Shown: positions 8,881 through 17,489 of the stretch, in pieces
Position numbering within the stretch: the stretch's first letter is position 1
How the letters are laid out: every line of letters starts with the position of its first letter
Assembly: GCA_035301285.1 (NCBI GenBank)
Contig: DATGUN010000088.1
Span: 19,955-83,954, forward strand
Length of the DNA: 64,000 bases
Direction: 5' to 3'
Origin: DATGUN01 sp035301285
GTDB taxonomy: Bacteria > Bacillota > Bacilli > Bacillales > Amphibacillaceae
Made by a program: the position numbers and the translations under genes
Notes under the pieces: generated by a model
Databases searched by the model: none
What the model was told of the DNA's origin: nothing
The model's input: the letters and a program-made list of their open reading frames with translations, nothing else

Positions 8881-9549
8881 ATGGAAAAACATGTCGTCGT
8901 TATATACCCGCACCCTGATGATGAATCATTTGGCGCGGCAGGAACCATCTCAAAATATCGCAGAGAAGGGGTTCCGGTTACCTATTTATGCGGAACGCTC
9001 GGCGAAATGGGACGAAATATGGGAAACCCTGCATTCGCTAATCGGGAGACTTTGCCTGACATCAGGAAAAAAGAACTTGAAGATGCGTGTCATGTATTAG
9101 ATATTGATGTTGAAATGTTGGGCTATCGAGATAAAACGATTGAATTTGAAGATAAAAACCAGGTTGCACAACATATAAAAGGGTATCTGGAAGATATCCG
9201 GCCAAGCCTGATTATTACGCATTATCCTGGTCATGCAGTACACCCGGATCATAACGCATTCGGAGCCGCTGCTGTAGAAGCTGTAAGGTTGATGGATAAA
9301 GAAAAACGTCCGAAAGTGTGGACACAGGCGATTACCAATTCACGCTATGAAGAGTTGGGCAATCCGGATGTATCGATTGATATATCTAATCATTTTGATC
9401 GAAAAATGGAAGCCATTATGGCACATAAATCGCAAGCAAGCGGCATAATCAGCCAATTTCATGAGGGAGAGCATGCGGATCTTGTGAAGGAAGCACAAAA
9501 ACATTTGGGAAACAATGAAGAATTTTATGTATGGCACTATGAAGACTAA
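8881..9549 (+). CDS. bshB2: Bacillithiol biosynthesis deacetylase BshB2
   Basis: A zinc-dependent LmbE/PIG-L family deacetylase of 222 residues that removes the acetyl group from GlcNAc-malate to give GlcN-malate in bacillithiol synthesis. It may also act on bacillithiol conjugates. The metal site is the N-terminal PHPDDE with the later HPDH in HAVHPDHNAFG; both are intact. Start chosen at ATG 8881 (MEKHVVVIYPHPDDES), with AAGGTG 7-12 bases upstream. A GTG at 8866 in the same frame would add five residues. The B2-type assignment rests on the upstream yojF. A BshB1 paralogue, if present, lies elsewhere. Confidence 0.87.
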   Translation: MEKHVVVIYPHPDDESFGAAGTISKYRREGVPVTYLCGTLGEMGRNMGNPAFANRETLPDIRKKELEDACHVLDIDVEMLGYRDKTIEFEDKNQVAQHIKGYLEDIRPSLIITHYPGHAVHPDHNAFGAAAVEAVRLMDKEKRPKVWTQAITNSRYEELGNPDVSIDISNHFDRKMEAIMAHKSQASGIISQFHEGEHADLVKEAQKHLGNNEEFYVWHYED

Positions 9550-9670
9550 AAAAAGATGTGGGCACACTAACCGTTTTTGATTGAACGAGTGAAAAAAGAG
9601 AAAATGACTTCCCACTGAATATGTAAATCATATAATGGTAAATGAAAAAGAAATGTCAAGGAGGTTTTTC

Positions 9671-9871
9671 ATGTATAGGCGGTTAACACGCTCGGAAACG
9701 GAGAGAATGGTTGCCGGGGTTCTAGGTGGCCTGGCTGTTTATTTCAAGATTGATCCCACCATTGTTAGATTAGGGTATGTCGCTGTCACTCTTTTGACAG
9801 CAATCTTTCCGATGATCGTCATTTACTTTATTGCAGCGATAATTATTCCCAATGAGGGTGAGGTGCGCTAA
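9671..9871 (+). CDS. yvlC: PspC domain protein (YvlC-like)
   Basis: A 66-residue membrane protein with the PspC fold. An amphipathic N-terminus (RRLTRSETERMVAGVLGGLA) leads to VYFKIDPTIVRLGYV and one or two hydrophobic helices at about 38-60. PspC proteins take part in envelope-stress responses. The start at ATG 9671 is supported by AAGGAGG at 9659-9665. It is followed after 3 bases by a YvlD-like protein. The pair and the downstream hprK reproduce the B. subtilis yvlCD-hprK order, while yvlA and yvlB are missing here. I saw no clear SigW promoter. Confidence 0.82.
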   Translation: MYRRLTRSETERMVAGVLGGLAVYFKIDPTIVRLGYVAVTLLTAIFPMIVIYFIAAIIIPNEGEVR

Positions 9872-9874
9872 AAT

Positions 9875-10237
9875 ATGTTCCTACGCTGGATTTTATCGAT
9901 TGTCCTCAATGCGGTGGCATTGATCATCGTTGCCGAATTATTCGAGTCATTCCATCTGGAAGGCTTTGGGACCGCTATTCTTGCGAGTATTATTCTGGGA
10001 ATATTGAATGTTATTGTGAAGCCGATTCTTATCATATTGACATTGCCTATAACCATCTTTTCCCTCGGACTGTTTTTGTTTGTCATTAACGCTGTTACAT
10101 TAATGATTACTCAGTCTGTCATGGATTCATCATTTGTCATCGATGGTTTTGGTACGGCCATTATAGCATCCATCATCATTTCCTTGCTTAATTTGATACT
10201 GAATAGATTGGTGAAGGATACAGTTAGATATAGCTGA
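9875..10237 (+). CDS. yvlD: YvlD-like DUF360 phage-holin-like membrane protein
   Basis: A 120-residue protein with four hydrophobic helices and no soluble domain; it belongs to the 'phage holin family' membrane proteins typified by YvlD. The two halves resemble each other (EGFGTAILASIILGILN and DGFGTAIIASIIISLLN), pointing to an internal duplication of a two-helix unit. It lies 3 bases after the PspC protein and is followed by a strong terminator, so the two form an operon. The function is not known; a membrane-stress role is inferred from the PspC partner. Confidence 0.8.
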   Translation: MFLRWILSIVLNAVALIIVAELFESFHLEGFGTAILASIILGILNVIVKPILIILTLPITIFSLGLFLFVINAVTLMITQSVMDSSFVIDGFGTAIIASIIISLLNLILNRLVKDTVRYS

Positions 10238-10240
10238 TTC

Positions 10241-10279
10241 AATCGCAAGCTTTTCACTGAGCTTGCGATTTTCTTTTAA
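10241..10279 (+). terminator. Rho-independent terminator of yvlCD
   Basis: TCGCAAGCTT pairs with GAGCTTGCGA around a short loop and is followed by TTTTCTTTT. Confidence 0.85.
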
Positions 10280-10377
10280 ATTCAATTTTCATCATGATAT
10301 AACATATATATAGTATTTTTATTGTCCCGAAATATGCTACAATATAAGGTATTGGACAGAAAATGGGAGGGATATGC

Positions 10378-11313
10378 GTGGCAATTGTTCGTACAAAAGA
10401 TTTGCTGGAGAATTTTAATATGACGCTTGTTGCCGGAAAAGATGGTATTCATAGGGAGATTTCAACAAGTGATATATCCCGCCCAGGTATCGAGATGACG
10501 GGGTATTTTAAATATTATCCAAAAGAACGGCTGCAATTGATCGGTAAAACTGAAATGGCTTATTTTCTTGATTTGGACGAGGAACAACAGTATATCAGGG
10601 CTGATCGGCTCTGTACTGATGTGACGCCCTGTATTGTCATTTCCAGGGGAATGGATATTCCCGATGCGCTGATCAAGGCAGCAAATGAATCTGGTGTGCC
10701 GATTTTACGTTCACCTCGTAAAACAACACGTGTCATCAGTCGATTGACCAATTATTTGGAGGTGAAATTTGCTCCATTCACAGCCATACATGGTGTACTT
10801 GTTGATATTTATGGTGTAGGCGTTCTGATCATCGGTCAAAGTGGTGTCGGAAAAAGTGAAACGGCATTGGAGCTTGTCAAGCGTGGGCATCGACTTGTTG
10901 CGGATGATAGTGTGGAAATCCGGCAGGAAGATTATGACGAACTTATTGGGAATCCACCCCCATTGATCGAAAACTTATTGGAAATCCGTGGCTTGGGAAT
11001 CATTAATGTCATGACATTATTCGGGGCAGGTGCGGTACGTCCGTTTAAAAAGATTTCTATAGTCATCAATTTGGAGTTGTGGGACGAGGAGAAACAGTAT
11101 GATCGACTCGGTCTTGATGAAGAAAAGATGAAAATTATGGATGTGAAATTACCCAAAGCAACAATACCGGTACGACCGGGAAGAAATCTAGCTGTCATCA
11201 TCGAAGTAGCCGCCATGAATTTCCGGCTCAAACGAATGGGAATGAATGCCGCGGAAGATTTTTCGGAACGTCTGACTAAAATGATTGACAGTGAAAAAGA
11301 TGGTATGGAATAG
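10378..11313 (+). CDS. hprK: HPr kinase/phosphorylase
   Basis: The bifunctional sensor enzyme of carbon catabolite repression. It phosphorylates Ser46 of HPr and Crh when glycolytic intermediates are high and reverses this with phosphate, releasing pyrophosphate. Length is 311 residues. Start chosen at GTG 10378 (then AIVRTKDLL), with GGGAGG at 10366-10371; this matches the family N-terminus. The P-loop GQSGVGKS lies near 153-160, and the HPrK signature EIRGLGIINV near 205. The lgt start follows 12 bases after the stop, and ppaX, which destroys the pyrophosphate made by this enzyme, is two genes downstream. Its substrate Crh is encoded at 25.1 kb. Confidence 0.97.
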   Translation: MAIVRTKDLLENFNMTLVAGKDGIHREISTSDISRPGIEMTGYFKYYPKERLQLIGKTEMAYFLDLDEEQQYIRADRLCTDVTPCIVISRGMDIPDALIKAANESGVPILRSPRKTTRVISRLTNYLEVKFAPFTAIHGVLVDIYGVGVLIIGQSGVGKSETALELVKRGHRLVADDSVEIRQEDYDELIGNPPPLIENLLEIRGLGIINVMTLFGAGAVRPFKKISIVINLELWDEEKQYDRLGLDEEKMKIMDVKLPKATIPVRPGRNLAVIIEVAAMNFRLKRMGMNAAEDFSERLTKMIDSEKDGME

Positions 11314-11325
11314 GAGTGATACAAA

Positions 11326-12189
11326 GTGACTTGTAGTGCACCAGCATTAGATCGTGTTATGATAACGATATTTTCTTACCCTATTTATTGGTATGGTGTC
11401 ATTATTGCTGTTGGAGCATTTTTGGGATTATACATAGCAAGCCGTGAAGCAAATCGTCTCGGGTTGAAAAAAGATATCATGGTGGATTTAGTTGTATTTG
11501 CCATTCCTATTTCCATCATTTTTGCACGGATCTATTATGTCGTGTTTGAGTGGCAACGTTATGCGGACGGTCCATGGTGGGGACCTTTTGCTATTTGGGA
11601 AGGTGGAATCGCCATTCATGGGGCTTTGATCGGAGCTGTATTGACGGCGATTGTATTTGCACGTATCCGAAAAGTGCCGTTTTGGCAAATTGCCGATATC
11701 GCTGCACCGAGTTTGATTTTAGGTCAGGCCATCGGTCGTTGGGGAAATTTCATGAACCAAGAAGCACATGGGGGTCCAATTTCGGAAGCTACATATAATA
11801 GCTTTCATCAATATTTGCCCGATTTTATCATGAATCAAATGTGTATCGATGGTGTTATGTATCATCCAACGTTTTTATATGAATCTGTTTGGAATATATT
11901 GGTGTTTGCCTTATTGCTTGTCCTACGCAGAAAAAACTTGATGCGTGGTGTCGTCTTTTTAGTTTACCTGATGTCTTACTCAGTCGGTCGATTCTTCATT
12001 GAAGGGATGCGTACTGATAGCTTGTATGGCGGTGGACTTCGTGCGGCACAGGTTGTGTCTATTTTGCTGATTGTAGGATCAATCGCGCTTATCATATATT
12101 GGGCCATGTCGAAAACACGTAAACATTATTATGATGATACGGACATGGATCCAAATAAGAACAAAGGAAAGAAAAATAAAAAGAAATGA
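11326..12189 (+). CDS. lgt: Prolipoprotein diacylglyceryl transferase
   Basis: The membrane enzyme that attaches diacylglycerol from phosphatidylglycerol to the lipobox Cys of prolipoproteins, the first step of lipoprotein maturation. It has 287 residues with seven predicted helices. The catalytic-region His is in GGIAIHGALIG, and the Lgt signature is GRWGNFMNQEAHGG. The C-terminus is highly basic (KNKGKKNKKK). The start is GTG 11326 preceded by TAGGAGTGAT. The substrates encoded in this window include two metal-binding lipoproteins and two lipoproteins of the ssrA element. Confidence 0.97.
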   Translation: MTCSAPALDRVMITIFSYPIYWYGVIIAVGAFLGLYIASREANRLGLKKDIMVDLVVFAIPISIIFARIYYVVFEWQRYADGPWWGPFAIWEGGIAIHGALIGAVLTAIVFARIRKVPFWQIADIAAPSLILGQAIGRWGNFMNQEAHGGPISEATYNSFHQYLPDFIMNQMCIDGVMYHPTFLYESVWNILVFALLLVLRRKNLMRGVVFLVYLMSYSVGRFFIEGMRTDSLYGGGLRAAQVVSILLIVGSIALIIYWAMSKTRKHYYDDTDMDPNKNKGKKNKKK

Positions 12190-12234
12190 CATACATTCCG
12201 TTGTTTGTGTCAAATGGGGAAAGGAAATGACCTT

Positions 12235-12873
12235 ATGTCTATAAAATCAATCTTGTTTGATATGGATGGGACATTAATCGATACCAACGAATTGATCATG
12301 GAATCTTTCAAGCATACTTTCCGGATGTATGGTTTAACGTTTACACAGGAAGAAATGCTGCAATTCAATGGACCACCGTTAATTGATACGTTCAACAGCA
12401 TTCTTCCCGATGAAGCGGAAGACATGGTCCATACTTATCGGAAGCATAATCTTGCAAATCACGCTAAATATGTAAGATCCTTCCCGTACGTCCGTGAAGT
12501 CATCGAAGAACTCCAAATAAAAAATGTGAAAATGGCCATTGTGTCGACAAAACTAAGAAGCTCCATACAGCTTGGTTTGAAGGATTCTGGTCTGGATGAT
12601 TTATTTACGGCAAGGATCGGTTTGGATGATGTTAACCAAGCCAAGCCACACCCCGAACCCATTCACATAGCCATGGAACGGATCGGCGCTGATAAAGAGA
12701 CAACGCTTATGGTCGGTGATAATCATCATGATATCGAAGCGGGTCAAAATGCGGGAGTCCAAACGGCTGGAGTGGCATGGTCCATGAAGGGCAGAGCATT
12801 TTTGCAAGCATACCACCCAACATATATGTTGGAGGATATGCGTGATTTATTGAAATTAACGGAGAATGAATGA
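12235..12873 (+). CDS. ppaX: Pyrophosphatase PpaX (HAD superfamily)
   Basis: A HAD-family hydrolase of 212 residues. In B. subtilis PpaX hydrolyses the pyrophosphate released by HPr(Ser-P) dephosphorylation and so drives that reaction. HAD motif I DMDGTLIDTNE is at about residues 9-19, motif II is VSTK near 105, and motif IV is MVGDNHHDIEAG near 160. The start is ATG 12235 with GGGAAAGG upstream; an in-frame ATG at 12205 lacks a ribosome site. Gene order hprK-lgt-ppaX matches B. subtilis. This context supports PpaX over other HAD phosphatases such as phosphoglycolate phosphatase. Confidence 0.92.
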   Translation: MSIKSILFDMDGTLIDTNELIMESFKHTFRMYGLTFTQEEMLQFNGPPLIDTFNSILPDEAEDMVHTYRKHNLANHAKYVRSFPYVREVIEELQIKNVKMAIVSTKLRSSIQLGLKDSGLDDLFTARIGLDDVNQAKPHPEPIHIAMERIGADKETTLMVGDNHHDIEAGQNAGVQTAGVAWSMKGRAFLQAYHPTYMLEDMRDLLKLTENE

Positions 12874-12938
12874 CCATGATGGGCTGCCTGCTCAAATACA
12901 TATGCAAAGCCTGTTATGTATAAAGGAAGTGACGCGCC

Positions 12939-13442
12939 ATGCGACGGACAAAACGTTATAAAGTTGAGAAGGATAATTCGTTGTGGCACATATACAAGTC
13001 TGTTTCTTTTTGGAAAGTCGTAAAAAATTTCATTGTTATCCAACTAGCCCGCTACAGTCCTTTTTTGAGGCTGAAGAATGGGTTGTACAAAACATTTTTA
13101 AAAATGCATGTCGGTGATAAAACGGCATTTGCACTCATGGTCATGCCTGACATAATGTTCCCTGAGAAGATTAAAGTTGGTAATAATAGTATCATTGGCT
13201 ACAATACAACTATATTGGCGCATGAATATTTAATCGATGAATACCGTATCGGTGAAGTCATAATCGGTGATGGCGTCATGATTGGAGCGAACACAACCAT
13301 TTTACCTGGTGTGTCCATAGGGGATCATGCTGTCATATCGGCACATACGCTTGTTAATAAGGATGTACCCGCAGGTGCATTTGTTGGGGGCAACCCAATG
13401 AAGGTCATTCATACAAAAGAAGATATGGAGAAACGTCTATGA
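12939..13442 (+). CDS. yvoF: Acyltransferase with left-handed beta-helix (YvoF-like)
   Basis: A 167-residue hexapeptide-repeat acetyltransferase. The repeats are visible from about residue 78 to 155 (for example IKVGNNSIIG, VIIGDGVMIGANTTILPGVSIGDHAVISA), with the catalytic-type His in LAHEYLI. The N-terminal 55 residues are basic and partly hydrophobic. It follows ppaX by 65 bases, as yvoF does in B. subtilis. The substrate is unknown; the fold is shared by maltose and galactoside acetyltransferases, so only an acyltransferase activity can be stated. Confidence 0.85.
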   Translation: MRRTKRYKVEKDNSLWHIYKSVSFWKVVKNFIVIQLARYSPFLRLKNGLYKTFLKMHVGDKTAFALMVMPDIMFPEKIKVGNNSIIGYNTTILAHEYLIDEYRIGEVIIGDGVMIGANTTILPGVSIGDHAVISAHTLVNKDVPAGAFVGGNPMKVIHTKEDMEKRL

Positions 13443-13518
13443 CACGAAAAGGATCATGGCAGCAGCCTTGAATGATACATATTTCGAAAATGTTCTTTGA
13501 AAAATGGGAGTGATAAGG

Positions 13519-14070
13519 ATGCTTGAAATCCCGAGTGGTGTCATACCCGCCGTCCGAAGAATGAATGACTTTGAGAAGGCTTTGAAAACCACATGTAATC
13601 AGATCGTTCTTTTGGAGACTCGCTTGGCGATGTTAAAATATTTAGTCACGTATGCCAAACGGGAAAATAAGAGCGTGTTCATTCATTTTGACTTGATTCA
13701 AGGCTTGAAGGCGGACAGTTACGGGATGGAATATGTGATTCGGGAGGTCAAGCCTGACGGGATATTATCAACACGGGGAAATATTATTACGTTGGCTAAG
13801 AAATATGATGTTCTGGCGATTCAACGTATGTTTTTACTAGATAGTGCTGCGTTGGATCAAAATCTTAAATTAGTGGAACGTTTCAAGCCGGATTGTGTTG
13901 AAGTCCTACCTGGTTTGATGCCGAGTATTATAGACCGTGTCCATCAGACGACCAATATTCCCGTTATTGCTGGTGGTCTGATAACATCCCAAGAAGACGT
14001 AAGGTCTGCATTGGATAGCGGGGCAATTGCCGTTTCGACCTCCAATGTTGATTTGTGGAATGTCGATTAG
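13519..14070 (+). CDS. glpP: Glycerol-3-phosphate-responsive antiterminator GlpP
   Basis: An RNA-binding regulator of 183 residues that, with glycerol-3-phosphate, prevents early termination in the leaders of glp genes. The protein has a TIM-barrel fold; motifs such as FIHFDLIQGL, ILSTRGNIITLA, PDCVEVLPGLMPSII and PVIAGGLITSQEDV are characteristic. Start taken at ATG 13519 with GGGAGTGAT 6-14 bases upstream; ATG 13504 in frame is less well placed. The likely target is the attenuator before glpD at 17.26 kb. In B. subtilis glpP sits next to glpFK. Here it is separated from glpD by an MFS gene and an oppositely oriented transporter, and glpFK is not in the window. Confidence 0.93.
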   Translation: MLEIPSGVIPAVRRMNDFEKALKTTCNQIVLLETRLAMLKYLVTYAKRENKSVFIHFDLIQGLKADSYGMEYVIREVKPDGILSTRGNIITLAKKYDVLAIQRMFLLDSAALDQNLKLVERFKPDCVEVLPGLMPSIIDRVHQTTNIPVIAGGLITSQEDVRSALDSGAIAVSTSNVDLWNVD

Positions 14071-14116
14071 TGTCACAAAGACCGAACGTGATATGGATTG
14101 ATGGGGTTGATGGAAC

Positions 14117-15319
14117 GTGAAAGAAACGGGTAGATATCGAATTACCGATTTCGATTTCTGGAAAATTACAATAAGTCTGGCACTGGCTTCTTTTTTTGTA
14201 TTTGCTGCCTTATATGCAGTACAACCGCTGCTGCCTGTATTTGTAGACACATTCGGAGTGTCTGTATCTGTGTCCAGCCTTGCGTTATCAATGGTTATCA
14301 TTGGCTTGATCATAGGTTTGATTGTGTTTGGGTTTTTGTCGGATCGATTGGGTAGGACATTTTTGATCAAGGCTTCTCTGCTGGGTTCTGTAGTCCCATT
14401 TTTACTGATTCCTTTAACAAACTCGTTTATCATCTTGATTATACTGAGATTTATTCAGGGGTTACTCCTAGCGGGTCTTCCTGCTGCATCGCTTGCATAT
14501 ATAAGCGAAGAAATCGAGTCGCGCAGTGTTGGAACAGCGACCGGTTTTTATATTTCCAGTAATGCATTGGGTGGCATGGCGGGCAGGGTCATGACAGGGT
14601 ATTTCACCGACCATTTTTCGTGGGAGACAGCTTTTTTCATTTTAGCAGCAATAGGGACTTTGGTCGTACTCATTGTATATATCATGTTGCCACAATCCAA
14701 ATTCTTTGAGAAAAGTGTCGTGTCGATACGAACTGATTTGATTGGATTTTTCTATCATTTAAAAAATCCCGCACTTTTATTGATGTTTGGAATGGGCGTG
14801 GTTCTGCAATCTACATTTACGGGAATGTGGACATATCTGCCGTTTTATTTACAAGGGGAACCCTTTTTATTATCATTGCAGGCTATTTCGTATATGTTCC
14901 TAGCATATGGCTTTGGTGTGATCGGATCACCTATGGCTGGTTCCCTGTCCGGGAAGTATGGCATTAAACCGGTCCGTGTTACGGGTATCATCGTGTTATC
15001 GGGCGGTGTTTTATTAACCATCATTCCATCGCTTCCGATGATTATGATCGGTCTTTGTTTAAGTTGTCTTGGATTTTTTACAGCCCACTCAGTTACGGCA
15101 GCCTCCATCAGTGATCAAGTGACACATCATAAAGGCAGTGCATCCAGTTTATATTTAGTGGCTTATTATATCGGTGTGTCTTCGGGAAGCACGTTGTATG
15201 GTCCTGTATGGGAAAGGATTGGATGGAAAGGCGTGATTGTAATCGCTGGATTGATTCCGGTTATTTATATTGGTATATTGCAATTTTTCAACAAGAGAAA
15301 TAGTCACCCTTCATACTGA
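14117..15319 (+). CDS. MFS transporter (YnfM-like efflux type)
   Basis: A 12-helix major facilitator of 400 residues. The motif A loop between helices 2 and 3 reads GFLSDRLGRTFLIK, the hallmark of proton-coupled MFS carriers. A central cytoplasmic loop lies near residues 190-215. It resembles the YnfM/arabinose-efflux-like group, whose substrates are mostly unknown, so no substrate is assigned. The start is GTG 14117 after GATGGGGTTGATGG, a weak ribosome site. It follows glpP by 46 bases in the same direction and ends in a strong terminator. A link to glycerol metabolism is possible but not supported by sequence. Confidence 0.85.
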   Translation: MKETGRYRITDFDFWKITISLALASFFVFAALYAVQPLLPVFVDTFGVSVSVSSLALSMVIIGLIIGLIVFGFLSDRLGRTFLIKASLLGSVVPFLLIPLTNSFIILIILRFIQGLLLAGLPAASLAYISEEIESRSVGTATGFYISSNALGGMAGRVMTGYFTDHFSWETAFFILAAIGTLVVLIVYIMLPQSKFFEKSVVSIRTDLIGFFYHLKNPALLLMFGMGVVLQSTFTGMWTYLPFYLQGEPFLLSLQAISYMFLAYGFGVIGSPMAGSLSGKYGIKPVRVTGIIVLSGGVLLTIIPSLPMIMIGLCLSCLGFFTAHSVTAASISDQVTHHKGSASSLYLVAYYIGVSSGSTLYGPVWERIGWKGVIVIAGLIPVIYIGILQFFNKRNSHPSY

Positions 15320-15364
15320 AACAAGCAAGGTCCTCATTCAGCGACGATCCTTGCTTGTTTTTTA
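15319..15364 (+). terminator. Rho-independent terminator between convergent genes
   Basis: AAACAAGCAAGG pairs with CCTTGCTTGTTT and is followed by more T. The complementary strand also carries an A/T run, so it may serve both the MFS gene and the oppositely oriented SLC13 gene. Confidence 0.85.
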
Positions 15365-15391
15365 ATGGGGCGGAAGATCACGGTGCCATCC

Positions 15392-17044
15392 TTATTTGAA
15401 TGATGCGGGAATGGTTGTCAGATCAATGCCCCATATAATAGGCAGCAAGAAATAGATGGCAAGTGTTACGATAACGACACCGATAATATTCAAGACAAAG
15501 CCTGCTTTTGCCATGTCGGGAATGCGCAAATATCCAGAACCGAAAACAACGGCGTTCGGCGGAGTGGCTACAGGTAACATAAATGCACAAGATGCGGCGA
15601 CCCCTGCAGCGATCATAAAGGCATAAGGATGTACCCCCAGAGCCAAAGCCAAAGATGCCATAATCGGATACATCATATTGGCTGTTGCCGTATTAGACGT
15701 TATTTCTGTCAAGAATATAACCAATGCCGTCACGATCATTATGACGAAAAAGACATTGACACCTTTAAGACCTGATAATTGATTACCAATCCATTCCGAT
15801 AATCCAGATTCAGTGAAACCTGCTGCAATAGCCAAGCCACCGCCGAATAATAGTAAGATACCCCAAGGTAGTTTAACGGCAGTATTCCAGTCCAGCAATG
15901 TATCACCTTGTTTATTTTTGGAAGGGATGGCGAATAAGACAAGAGCGGCAGTCATTGCAATTACTGCGTCCCCGATATTTTCATTCAGGGCTTCAAGGAA
16001 AAACGAACGCGTAATCCATGCTAAAGCTGTTAAAGAAAAAATGACAAAGACCGTCTTCTCCTCGTAGGAAGCTTTTCCTAGCTTGCTTTTCTCATTCCGT
16101 ATGATTTCCTGACCACCGGGAAGCGTTTTTACAGGTTGTGGAAAAGCAAATTTCATAAGATAAATCCAAGTGAGAATAATAAATATCCATGCAACGGGTA
16201 CACCGAATAACATCCATGTCCCAAATGCCAATTCGACATCGTACATCTTTTTCACAACACCTGCAAGTGCAGCATTGGGAGGTGTTCCGATGATGGTAGC
16301 TATCCCTCCGAGTGAGGCGGAATAAGCAATCCCTAACATCATCGCTTTTCCGAACCCGAAATTGTCATCTGCAGTATCGACTCTTGAATCATCTTTCAAT
16401 GCATCTGAAACTTGATAAATGATAGCAAGTCCAATAGGTACCATCATCATAGCAGTGGCTGTGTTGGAAATCCACATGGACAGAAACCCTGTAGCTACCA
16501 TGAAACCAAGAATGATTCGATCTGTATTCGTACCGATAATAGAGATGATTGTCAGGGCAATACGTCGATGTAAGTCCCATTTTTCCATGGCAAGTGCTAC
16601 CATGAAGCCTCCCATAAAAAGAAAGATGGTATCGCTTCCATAAGCTGACGCTGTAACATCGATATCCAGTCCGTGTGACAGCGGAAATAAAATGAGAGGT
16701 AGCAAAGATGTCGCCGGGATAGGCAGCGCTTCAGTCATCCACCAAATTGCTATCCAGATGGTACTCGCAAGAACAGCAACACCTTCATTGGACAAGTCTT
16801 CAGGTTTAAAAAATAATAATGTAAGAATAAATAGAATAGGGCCCATGAATAATCCGATAAGCTGGGCAGTTGAGTAAGTCCGTTTATGGCCGCCTCCTCC
16901 ATTATGACCGCCATTTCCGCTTCCATTATCCGGTGCCCAAGCTATATTCTTCATATCTGTCGTTTTAGGATGAATGAAAAAACGGAACATATCTTTTACC
17001 TGATCATGCTTGTCCCACATCCAATTCCATGTCGAAGTTATCAT
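15392..17044 (-). CDS. SLC13/DASS family sodium:dicarboxylate (or sulfate) symporter
   Basis: A polytopic transporter of 550 residues related to SdcS of Staphylococcus and mammalian NaDC carriers. The two SNT substrate/sodium signatures are visible in WISNTATAMMMVP and EITSNTATANMMYP, each followed by a proline-rich loop, as in the inverted-repeat fold of the family. The ATG is preceded by TAAAGGAGGCAG. The first 55 residues are an unusual soluble extension containing a Gly/His-rich stretch (GSGNGGHNGGGGHKR) before the first helix. A C4-dicarboxylate substrate is likely from the family, but sulfate cannot be excluded. Confidence 0.88.
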   Translation of the reverse strand: MITSTWNWMWDKHDQVKDMFRFFIHPKTTDMKNIAWAPDNGSGNGGHNGGGGHKRTYSTAQLIGLFMGPILFILTLLFFKPEDLSNEGVAVLASTIWIAIWWMTEALPIPATSLLPLILFPLSHGLDIDVTASAYGSDTIFLFMGGFMVALAMEKWDLHRRIALTIISIIGTNTDRIILGFMVATGFLSMWISNTATAMMMVPIGLAIIYQVSDALKDDSRVDTADDNFGFGKAMMLGIAYSASLGGIATIIGTPPNAALAGVVKKMYDVELAFGTWMLFGVPVAWIFIILTWIYLMKFAFPQPVKTLPGGQEIIRNEKSKLGKASYEEKTVFVIFSLTALAWITRSFFLEALNENIGDAVIAMTAALVLFAIPSKNKQGDTLLDWNTAVKLPWGILLLFGGGLAIAAGFTESGLSEWIGNQLSGLKGVNVFFVIMIVTALVIFLTEITSNTATANMMYPIMASLALALGVHPYAFMIAAGVAASCAFMLPVATPPNAVVFGSGYLRIPDMAKAGFVLNIIGVVIVTLAIYFLLPIIWGIDLTTIPASFK

Positions 17045-17175
17045 ATTCTGCCTCCTTTAGAGTTTTATGTATTATATCAAATCAGATAAAATATTTAAAG
17101 TATTAAAAATTCAATCTTTTGTGATTTCTTAAGGTGCATTTTCAAACACCACTTTGTTTAGGGTCATAAACATTT

Positions 17176-17300
17176 TGCTTTATCAAATAGTGGTGATATG
17201 GTATGCTATATTTAAGTTAATAGTTTCACTGGACGGAGAATCGGAGTAACCGCAGGATAGCCAATGGATTGCCATTGGTCTGTTTTGTGGTCTTTTTGTG
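17176..17300 (+). promoter_or_regulatory. glpD leader with GlpP-type attenuator
   Basis: A leader of about 270 bases precedes glpD. A perfect 7-bp stem CCAATGG-attg-CCATTGG (17261-17278) is followed by TCTGTTTTGTGGTCTTTTT, a terminator-like T-rich run that would stop transcription well before the gene. In B. subtilis the equivalent inverted repeat is the target of GlpP. A promoter is likely near 17175-17211 (a -10 such as TATGCT), but its -35 is poor. The rest of 17045-17489 shows no gene. Confidence 0.68.
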
Positions 17301-17489
17301 TTGTTTTGTCATGTAGAGGTCACATTTATGTTTATCGATGCCTGTCAATCGATCGATTTTAAAATGTCTTTCAAGTGAGTATAAGTCCAAAATGTGATAC
17401 GGAGAACAGATAGGGCAATACAGTTAAGACCACCGATTCTCAAAAATAAAACGGTAGATATGATAATTCTACATAAGGAGTGTTTGGCT

